Shown piece by piece: positions 1-5,433 of a stretch of 6,511 nt of DNA. The notes under the pieces were generated by a model. That model did no database searches. It saw only the letters and a program-made list of their open reading frames with translations, and was not told the DNA's origin. The first letter of the stretch is position 1. Every line of letters begins with the position of its first letter. Source of the DNA: Actinomycetes bacterium. Its GTDB lineage: Bacteria; Actinomycetota; Actinomycetes; S36-B12; UBA5976. The translations under genes were made by a program, and so were the position numbers. Where the stretch lies: assembly GCA_021784375.1 (NCBI GenBank), contig JAJXSV010000117.1, forward strand, positions 1-6,511, read 5' to 3'.

Positions 1-184
1 CGTCTGGGTGAACGACCACATCCCCATCATCAGCGAGATGCCGCACGGCGGTGTCAAGCAGTCGGGATTCGGCAAGGACATGTCGACCTACTCCTTCGAT
101 GAGTACACGGCCATCAAGCACGTCATGCTCGACATCACCGGCGATCGTCGGAAGGGGTGGCACCGCACCGTCTTCACACTCTGA
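1..184 (+). CDS. Aldehyde dehydrogenase, gamma-aminobutyraldehyde dehydrogenase type (C-terminal fragment)
   Basis: Codons run in frame from base 2 to a TGA at 182-184, giving the last 60 residues; the rest of the gene, including the catalytic Cys and Glu, lies off the left edge. The fragment contains VNDHIPIISEMPHGGVKQSG followed by FGKDMSTYSFDEYT and an IKHVM segment. This is the C-terminal signature of NAD-dependent aldehyde dehydrogenases and resembles the E. coli PatD/YdcW subgroup (SEMPHGG, SGxGKDMS, YTxxxHVM) as remembered. Enzymes of that subgroup oxidise 4-aminobutyraldehyde and similar aminoaldehydes to the acids in putrescine catabolism, in the cytoplasm. The tail after the IKHVM segment is about 18 residues longer than in PatD and ends WHRTVFTL. 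Substrate cannot be settled from this fragment; betaine aldehyde or another aldehyde is possible. It is separated from the next gene by 165 bases with promoter-like signals, so it is probably the end of an upstream transcription unit. Confidence 0.88.
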   Translation, partial: VWVNDHIPIISEMPHGGVKQSGFGKDMSTYSFDEYTAIKHVMLDITGDRRKGWHRTVFTL

Positions 185-211
185 TCCGATTCGGAAGAGC
201 AGTGATCGGGG

Positions 212-250
212 GTACGGCGGTGCCCTGGGGCCGTGCGGGTACCTGTTTCT
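212..250 (+). terminator. Possible weak intrinsic terminator after the aldehyde dehydrogenase gene
   Basis: GTACGGC at 212-218 can pair with GCCGTGC at 230-236 (one G-T wobble) around an 11-base loop. After a short GGGTACC spacer comes the T-rich stretch TGTTTCT at 244-250. The position 28 bases after the stop codon is right for a terminator, but the T tract is interrupted and offset from the stem, and alternative pairings exist (for example GGTAC 211-215 with GTACC 239-243). It may end the upstream unit only inefficiently, or be chance in GC-rich DNA. Confidence 0.25.
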
Positions 251-275
251 GCGGCCTACATCTGAGATGTCCGCA
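250..275. promoter_or_regulatory. Interrupted inverted repeat, candidate operator for the sugar operon
   Basis: ACATCT (258-263), a central G (264) and AGATGT (265-270) form a perfect 6+6 inverted repeat. It is flanked by TGCGG (250-254) and CCGCA (271-275), which are also exact complements, with three unpaired bases CCT at 255-257. The total is 11 complementary bases per arm. No T run follows, so a terminator is less likely than a protein-binding site. It lies about 75-100 bases upstream of the lipoprotein start codon, where a LacI-, GntR- or ROK-type sugar regulator could bind, but the motif does not match a consensus that I can name. The regulator is not in the window. Confidence 0.4.
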
Positions 276-293
276 TTCCAAGCGGGTGGAGCC

Positions 294-322
294 TTGCCCA
301 GGTCTGGCACACGATGTACCGT
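294..322 (+). promoter_or_regulatory. Candidate sigma-70-type promoter of the ABC transporter/beta-galactosidase operon
   Basis: TTGCCC at 294-299 matches four of six bases of the TTGACA -35 box. After exactly 17 bases, TACCGT at 317-322 fits the relaxed actinobacterial -10 form TAnnnT. Transcription would begin near 329, leaving a leader of about 20 bases that just contains the ribosome binding site at 335-342. The match is modest and was found by eye; a promoter of some kind is expected in the 165-base gap, but its exact position is uncertain. Confidence 0.3.
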
Positions 323-327
323 ATACA
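315..327. promoter_or_regulatory. GTATAC-centred dyad overlapping the putative -10 region
   Basis: TGTA (315-318) and TACA (324-327) are inverted across CCGTA, and the hexamer GTATAC (321-326) is itself palindromic. Further GAATAC bases follow at 328-333. Dyads containing GTATAC are known among operators of GntR-family repressors. A site overlapping the -10 box and start of transcription would act by blocking RNA polymerase. The short length makes chance occurrence quite possible. Confidence 0.28.
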
Positions 328-334
328 GAATACC

Positions 335-342
335 GAGAAAGG
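335..342 (+). promoter_or_regulatory. Ribosome binding site that fixes the lipoprotein start
   Basis: GAGAAAGG lies seven bases before the ATG at 350. An in-frame ATG at 314 would add 12 residues, but they read MYRIQNTEKGAA and would precede the signal peptide. That upstream ATG also lies within the putative promoter. The site therefore supports initiation at 350. Confidence 0.7.
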
Positions 343-349
343 TGCCGCG

Positions 350-1651
350 ATGAAGTTTCGTTCCATCGCTCTGGCCGCCGCCGCAACCGTGCTTCTGGCC
401 GGATGCGGGAGCAGCGCGAGCAACCCCTCCGCGACGGGAGCCGCCGCCACCCCCTCTGCCCTCAAGGGCTCCATCACCGTGTGGTCATGGGACGTCGCAG
501 CCACCGCTTTGAAGCGCCTTGGCACCGAGTACCAGAAGGCCCACCCCGGCACCACCATCAATGTCGTTGACGTCGGTTACGACAATGCCTATGACAAGAT
601 CGCCGTGGGCCTGCAAGCAGGCTCTGGCCTCCCGGATCTCATCACCGTGGAAACCGACCATCTGCCTGGCTACATCGAGAAGTTCCCGGGCAAGTTTGTC
701 GATCTGACGGCTGCGCTTGGCAGCGAGGCCAAGAATTTCGACCCCTCGAAGATCGCTGCCGCCTCAGGTTCCGACGGCAAGCTCTATGCCGTCCCGTGGG
801 ATGCGGGCACTGACGCCCTGTTCGTCCGCACCGACTATCTGGCGAAGGCCGGCGTCGACCCCGCGAAGATCGCCACTTGGGCGGACTTCACCAAGGCTGC
901 TCAAACAGTGATGGCCAAGACGGGCAAGACGGCACTCGACTCCGACCTTTCCACCGGCAGCCTGTTCACACAATTGCTGCAGCAGCAGGGCTCGGGCATC
1001 TTCGATGCCGCCGGCAACATCATCATCAACAATGACAAGGCAGTGGCTGCTCTCAAGCTGCTGCAGGATCTGAATGCCAAGCACCTCATCAACAATGTGA
1101 AGGGTTGGGACGCGCGCGTCTCCGCGGCGAAGTCCGGCGCGTCCGCCTTCTCGCCCAACGCCGTCTGGTGGACGGGCACCTTGAAGACCGAGGCACCTGA
1201 GCTCAGTGGCAAGTGGATCGTGCAGCCATTGCCGGCGTTCTCCGCCGGGGGCGCACGGACCTCGAACAATGGCGGCTCGAACTTGGTGGTTCCCACCCAG
1301 GCGAAGAACGGCGACCTCGCCGTGGACTTCGCGAAGTTCGCTTTGGCCAACGTCGACAACCAGAACTCGATGATGACGAGAGAAGGCCTCTTCCCGTCAT
1401 ACCTGCCTGCGCTCGCCGCACCGCTGTATGCCGAGAAGGATCCCTACTTCAGCAACACCGCGGAGTTGAAAGTGTTCGCCGACCTCACCTCCTCCATCCC
1501 GCCTATGTACTACACGGGTGACTTCGCGGCAGCCAGCGACATCGTGGCCAATGCAAGTGTTGATGCCATCCTCAATGGCAAGGATGTGAAGACGGTTCTG
1601 GACGCTGCAGCGCAGGCCATTGCCAAGCAGACCGGCCGCAAGGTCGCCTGA
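350..1651 (+). CDS. ABC transporter sugar-binding lipoprotein (extracellular solute-binding protein family 1)
   Basis: The 433-residue product is the substrate-capturing component of a CUT1-type carbohydrate ABC transporter, tethered to the outer face of the cytoplasmic membrane. Residues 1-18 are a lipoprotein signal peptide (MKFR, a hydrophobic Ala/Leu stretch, then the lipobox LLAGC with the lipidated Cys at 19), followed by a Ser/Ala/Pro-rich linker to about residue 38. The mature domain opens with SITVWSWDV (41-49), the usual first strand of family 1 binding proteins, and continues with a GLPDLITVE segment. AVPWDAGTDALFVRTDYL (147-164) and a late NNGGSNLVVP segment match the hinge and ligand-cleft regions of this family. 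Length is normal. It is the first gene of the operon, eight bases before the first permease. The ligand is inferred from the downstream GH42 enzyme to be a galactoside or galacto-oligosaccharide; the sequence alone says only sugar or similar solute. Confidence 0.93.
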   Translation: MKFRSIALAAAATVLLAGCGSSASNPSATGAAATPSALKGSITVWSWDVAATALKRLGTEYQKAHPGTTINVVDVGYDNAYDKIAVGLQAGSGLPDLITVETDHLPGYIEKFPGKFVDLTAALGSEAKNFDPSKIAAASGSDGKLYAVPWDAGTDALFVRTDYLAKAGVDPAKIATWADFTKAAQTVMAKTGKTALDSDLSTGSLFTQLLQQQGSGIFDAAGNIIINNDKAVAALKLLQDLNAKHLINNVKGWDARVSAAKSGASAFSPNAVWWTGTLKTEAPELSGKWIVQPLPAFSAGGARTSNNGGSNLVVPTQAKNGDLAVDFAKFALANVDNQNSMMTREGLFPSYLPALAAPLYAEKDPYFSNTAELKVFADLTSSIPPMYYTGDFAAASDIVANASVDAILNGKDVKTVLDAAAQAIAKQTGRKVA

Positions 1652-1659
1652 ACCACCAC

Positions 1660-2541
1660 ATGACAAGACGCAGCACGCTGGAGCGACGCACTTCCATCCA
1701 CGGGTGGGTGTTCGTCGCTCCAGCGATTCTGCTGTTCGGGTGCTTCTTCGTCTACCCGCTCTTCGCATCACTGGTCCAGAGCTTCACGACTTCACGCTCC
1801 GGCACCTCGCAATGGGCTGGTCTCGACAACTACCAGCGCCTTCTCTCCGACGATCTGGTGAGGCAGAGCCTCATCAATGCCGGCCTGTTGCTGGTGGTGC
1901 AGGTGCCGCTCATGGTCGTGCTAGGTCTGGGTCTGGCCGTGATTCTGAACTCGTCCTGGCTGCGCTTCCGCGCGGGCTTCCGCATGATCCACTTCCTACC
2001 GGCCGTCACAACGCTGATTGCCTACTCGCTGGTGTTCCGAGTCATGCTGCAAACCCAGGGCGGTGCCGCGAACCAGCTTCTACACCTGTTCGGGGCCGGT
2101 CCCATCGACTGGCTCAACAACGCGTTCTGGTCGCGCATTTCCGTCGTGGCCTCGATCACCTGGCGCTGGACCGGCTACAACATGGTGTTCATCCTCGCTG
2201 GTCTTCAGAGCATTCCCCGGGAGCTGTACGAATCGGCGGAGATGGATGGCGCCAACGGCTGGCGAACCTTCCGATCCATCGTGGTGCCACAACTGCGTCC
2301 CGTCATCATGTTCGTCACCATCACCTCGACCATCGGCGCGCTGCAACTGTTCGATGAGAACTACATCCTCACCGGCGGCGGCCCGGCCAACGCCACGTTG
2401 ACCCCGGTGCTGCTGCTGTACAAGGTGGGATTCCGACAGTTCGACTTCGGCTACGCATCCGCCATCGCCTGGCTGCTGTTGACGATCATCGCGGCACTGT
2501 CGCTCGTGCAGTTCTGGTTCATGCGGGAACGTCATGATTGA
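1660..2541 (+). CDS. Sugar ABC transporter permease, MalF/UgpA type
   Basis: The 293-residue integral membrane protein has six probable transmembrane helices, near residues 16-38, 72-97, 108-130, 156-182, 213-233 and 264-288. The cytoplasmic coupling loop between helices four and five carries the EAA motif in the form ESAEMDGANGWRTFRSIVVP (191-210), with the conserved Gly at 197, which contacts the ATPase. The N-terminal HGWVFVAPAILLF and the late FDENYILTGGGPANAT segments are typical of the first permease of CUT1 systems (MalF, UgpA, LacF). It lacks the extra N-terminal helices of enterobacterial MalF, as is usual in actinobacteria. The start at 1660 lies eight bases after the lipoprotein stop. 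No good Shine-Dalgarno is visible close by (AAGG at 1640-1643 is 16 bases away), so translation is probably coupled to the upstream gene. It should pair with the next gene product. Confidence 0.94.
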   Translation: MTRRSTLERRTSIHGWVFVAPAILLFGCFFVYPLFASLVQSFTTSRSGTSQWAGLDNYQRLLSDDLVRQSLINAGLLLVVQVPLMVVLGLGLAVILNSSWLRFRAGFRMIHFLPAVTTLIAYSLVFRVMLQTQGGAANQLLHLFGAGPIDWLNNAFWSRISVVASITWRWTGYNMVFILAGLQSIPRELYESAEMDGANGWRTFRSIVVPQLRPVIMFVTITSTIGALQLFDENYILTGGGPANATLTPVLLLYKVGFRQFDFGYASAIAWLLLTIIAALSLVQFWFMRERHD

Positions 2542-3364
2542 TCGCACACCGCGCGCCCTGCGCATCGCGGGGTACTTGACGCTCGTCATCGGGACCTTCA
2601 TCAGCGTGCTTCCGTTCGCCTGGATGCTCGTGGCGGCCACACACACGACGGCCGAGGTATTCGCATCGCCGCCCCCCGTCCTTCCCGGTGGGCAACTATG
2701 GGCGAACCTGTCGCGCCTGCAGGACGAGACCCAGTTCGCTCGCGTCATGTGGAATTCGGCCCTCATTGCGGTCATCTACACGGTGTTCAGTTCGATCATT
2801 TCCGCAATGGCCGGTTTCTCCTTAGCCAAGTACGGATTCCGTGGCCGTGGTCTGGTGCTGGGCTTCATTCTGGTCACCATGATGATCCCCATGCAGGTGC
2901 TTCTCGTGCCGTTGTTCCAGTTGATGGCCACACTGGGGTGGGTGGACACGTACCAGGCCGTCATCCTGCCATTCCTGGCCAACGCGTTCGGCGTCTTCCT
3001 CATGCGCCAGAGCTTCATGAACTTTCCCACGGAGATCATCGAGGCTGCGCGCATCGACGGCGCTGGGGAGTTGCGCATCTTCTTCGCGACGGTGCTCCCG
3101 ATCGCGCGGCCGCAGCTGGCGGCCCTCGTGATCTACACCTTCATGAGCCAGTGGAACGCTTTCATCTGGCCCCTGCTCATGCTCAACACCGAAAGCAATT
3201 ACACGGTTCCGGTTGCGCTCAACACCATGATCGGGTTGTCACACGTCGATTACTCGGGTCTCATGATGGGCTCGTTGCTCACCACGATTCCAATGCTCGC
3301 GATCTTCCTTGCCTTCCAGCGGCAGTTCGTCGCAGGACTGCTGGGAGGGGCGGTGAAGGGATGA
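2534..3364 (+). CDS. Sugar ABC transporter permease, MalG/UgpE type
   Basis: This 276-residue protein is the second channel subunit. Six helices are likely near residues 11-35, 72-96, 106-130, 140-158, 193-215 and 243-262. The EAA coupling motif is EAARIDGAGELRIFFATVLP at 170-189, a near-consensus form with Gly at 176. A conserved MIPMQVLLVPLF segment lies at 117-128, and QRQFVAGLLGGAVKG at the C terminus is the classic end of MalG-like permeases. Its ATG lies within the end of the previous gene, an 8-base overlap at 2534-2541, with GGGAA at 2525-2529 as ribosome binding site. This tight coupling suits a 1:1 heterodimer. No ATP-binding subunit is encoded in the window; actinobacterial CUT1 systems often share one ATPase (MsiK type) encoded elsewhere. 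Confidence 0.94.
   Translation: MIDRTPRALRIAGYLTLVIGTFISVLPFAWMLVAATHTTAEVFASPPPVLPGGQLWANLSRLQDETQFARVMWNSALIAVIYTVFSSIISAMAGFSLAKYGFRGRGLVLGFILVTMMIPMQVLLVPLFQLMATLGWVDTYQAVILPFLANAFGVFLMRQSFMNFPTEIIEAARIDGAGELRIFFATVLPIARPQLAALVIYTFMSQWNAFIWPLLMLNTESNYTVPVALNTMIGLSHVDYSGLMMGSLLTTIPMLAIFLAFQRQFVAGLLGGAVKG
3343..3360 (+). promoter_or_regulatory. Double purine-rich ribosome binding region for the beta-galactosidase
   Basis: GGGAGGGG (3343-3350) sits 10 bases before the ATG at 3361, and GAAGGG (3355-3360) sits six bases before the in-frame ATG at 3367. Both starts are therefore served, and the two possible products differ by only two residues (MNMPQHE versus MPQHE). The 3361 start is preferred because it makes the ATGA four-base stop/start overlap also used at the next junction. 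Confidence 0.5.
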
Positions 3365-5433
3365 ACATGCCACAGCACGAACGCAGGTGGTCCTGGCCGG
3401 TCCGGGGCATCGCCCGCGGAGCCGATTGGAATCCCGATCAGTGGCCGCGGGAAATCTGGCTGCGCGACATCGAACTGATGTCGGAAGCGGGCGTGAACCT
3501 GGTGACCTTGCCCGTGTTCTCATGGCCGTTGCTCGAGCCCAGTGAGGGGAACTTCGAGTTCGACTGGTTGGAGGAGATCCTCGACCGTCTGCACGGTGCG
3601 GGCATCGCCGCTGATCTCGCCACCGGTACGGCCACCCCGCCTGCCTGGTTGGTGCGAGCGCATCCTGAAGTTCTACCGGTGGACGTGGATGGCCGCCGCC
3701 TCGAGTACGGCTCACGGCAGTCCTACTGCCTCAACTCATCCGTTTTCGCTGCGCGCACCGAGGCATTGGCAACCGCAATGGCCGCCCGCTTCGGCAGGCA
3801 TCCCGCTTTGGCCATGTGGCACATCTCCAACGAATATGGTGACCACGTCACGCGTTGCTACTGCAACGCCTGTGCCGAGGCCTTTCGGGTCTGGCTGGTG
3901 GACCGCTACGGTGACATTGATGCCCTGAACGCCGCGTGGGGCACGACCATGTGGGGCCAGGTCTACGGCGACTTCGGACACATCGAGCCGCCACGGCGAA
4001 CAATGGCCCCGGCCAATCCCACCCACACGCTCGACTTCGCCCGCTTCAGTTCCGATGCCATCGCGGCGCTCTTCGCCCGCGAGCGCGACGTGCTGCGGCG
4101 CATCACGCCCGATGTTCCAGTGACGACGAACTTCATGACGGTCATGACTGATGTGGACTACTGGGGACTGGCCCCACTCGGCGACATCATCAGCTTCGAC
4201 AACTACCCGGATCCAGCCGATCCGCGCAGCGACGAGCTCGCGGCACTGAACTACGGGGTCATGCGCTCGCTGGCGGAGCGCAGGCCGTGGATGCTGCTTG
4301 AATCAGCAACCAGCGCTGTGAGCTGGCGGCCAGTCAATGTACCCAAAGCGCCGGGCCTGAACCGCGTGCACGCATTTCAGGCCGTAGCCCACGGTTCCGA
4401 CGCTGTCATGTACTTCCAATGGCGTGCCTCGCGCGTCGGTGCCGAGCGCTTCCACTCGGCGATCATCGGGCACCGCGGCGAAGAGAGCCGCACCCTGGTG
4501 GAGACCACTGAACTCTGGTCGGAACTCACCTCGCTCGATGACGTGGCAGGTAGCCGTGTCCGGGCCTCCGCGGCGATCCTCGTGGATTGGCAGAGCCGTT
4601 GGGCCATGCAGGGGCCGGAGACCATGCCCAGCGAGCGGATGCAATGGCTTCCACAGATGCGTACCTACATGGCCGCTCTCGCCGACCTTGGCATCACGGT
4701 GGATGCCGTGCACCCGGGAGCGGACCTTGCGGCCTACCGCCTGGTCGTGGCACCCAGCCAGTTCATGATCTCGGACGAGGCCGCAGCCAACCTGGCAGCC
4801 TTCGTGGAGCGTGGAGGCCAATTGATTGTCGGCCCCTTCTCAGCGGTCGTGGACCCCTTGAACCATGTGCACACCGGCGGCGCGCCCGGTCCCCTCTCGC
4901 CGCTGCTCGGAGTGGCTGTGGAGGAGCCTTGGCCACTCGTGCACGAGGCGGCCGCGGTTTTTGCTGACGGACGTGAGGCGCGCGTGTGCGATTGGGCTGA
5001 GTTCGTGCACGCAGAGCCCGGTACCCAGATCCTGGCCACATATCGGTGCGAGGGGATCGACGGCCGACCGGCCGTCACCCGGAGGGCCACGGGATCCGGT
5101 GCCGCCTGCTACGTCAGCGCCATGCTCGATTCCGCCGATCTTCTCCCGCTCCTCCGCGATGCCGCAGCCGCGTCGGGGATTCCGGTGCGAGGCGACAGCA
5201 ACCACGCATTGGAGATCGTCACCCGAACCGATGGTCAGCGTGACTTCACGTTCGCCGTCAATCACGGTGCAGACGAGGTCACTGTTCACATTCCCGAGGC
5301 GGCGATTGTCCGCATAGGCCCGAGCGTGGCTGCCGGCCGCGTCAAGATTCCCCGATACGGCGTACTCGTCATCGAGACACGCTCGTTCGAACCTTCACTC
5401 CAGCAGATCCAGATCGTCGAGGTAACAGCATGA
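3361..5433 (+). CDS. GH42 beta-galactosidase
   Basis: The 690-residue protein is a full-length glycoside hydrolase family 42 enzyme, which removes terminal beta-galactosyl units from galactosides with retention of configuration. No signal peptide is present, so it acts in the cytoplasm on imported substrate. The N-terminal barrel (about 18-400) begins GADWNPDQWP. The acid/base is Glu158 in HISNEYG and the nucleophile is Glu314 in MLLESATSAVSW, with Trp322 eight residues later, the spacing I recall for Thermus A4 beta-galactosidase (Glu312, Trp320). Four cysteines (Cys123, Cys166, Cys168, Cys171) match the structural zinc site of the Thermus enzyme. The trimerisation domain, with an amidotransferase-like fold, runs from about 400 to 610, and a small C-terminal beta domain ends the protein. 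The last 14 or so residues extend past the usual end and overlap the next gene. It overlaps the permease gene by four bases. Some GH42 enzymes also use arabinosides, so exact substrate is open; galacto-oligosaccharides or plant galactan fragments are likely. Confidence 0.95.
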   Translation: MNMPQHERRWSWPVRGIARGADWNPDQWPREIWLRDIELMSEAGVNLVTLPVFSWPLLEPSEGNFEFDWLEEILDRLHGAGIAADLATGTATPPAWLVRAHPEVLPVDVDGRRLEYGSRQSYCLNSSVFAARTEALATAMAARFGRHPALAMWHISNEYGDHVTRCYCNACAEAFRVWLVDRYGDIDALNAAWGTTMWGQVYGDFGHIEPPRRTMAPANPTHTLDFARFSSDAIAALFARERDVLRRITPDVPVTTNFMTVMTDVDYWGLAPLGDIISFDNYPDPADPRSDELAALNYGVMRSLAERRPWMLLESATSAVSWRPVNVPKAPGLNRVHAFQAVAHGSDAVMYFQWRASRVGAERFHSAIIGHRGEESRTLVETTELWSELTSLDDVAGSRVRASAAILVDWQSRWAMQGPETMPSERMQWLPQMRTYMAALADLGITVDAVHPGADLAAYRLVVAPSQFMISDEAAANLAAFVERGGQLIVGPFSAVVDPLNHVHTGGAPGPLSPLLGVAVEEPWPLVHEAAAVFADGREARVCDWAEFVHAEPGTQILATYRCEGIDGRPAVTRRATGSGAACYVSAMLDSADLLPLLRDAAAASGIPVRGDSNHALEIVTRTDGQRDFTFAVNHGADEVTVHIPEAAIVRIGPSVAAGRVKIPRYGVLVIETRSFEPSLQQIQIVEVTA

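Noticed and set aside
314..349. ATG at 314 as start of the sugar-binding lipoprotein
   Set aside because: It would put 12 charged or polar residues before the signal peptide, and it overlaps the promoter and dyad region. The ATG at 350 has a good ribosome binding site and gives a classic lipoprotein signal.
2080..2775. Open antisense frame of 231 codons across the permease genes
   Set aside because: It lies opposite two clear permease genes, its composition (His/Asp/Gly-rich, no recognisable domain) is typical of an antisense shadow in GC-rich coding DNA, and no ribosome binding site or conserved motif supports it.
2698..3360. Upstream in-frame extension of the beta-galactosidase to an ATG at 2698
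   Set aside because: The extra 221 residues overlap the second permease in another frame and read as low-complexity His/Arg/Gly sequence. GH42 homology begins just after 3361, where ribosome binding sequences and an ATGA junction also lie.
5290..5429. A glycine riboswitch or separate promoter controlling the GcvPA-like gene
   Set aside because: There is no intergenic space: the upstream bases code for the end of the beta-galactosidase, and the start codon overlaps its stop. I saw no tandem aptamer-like structure.
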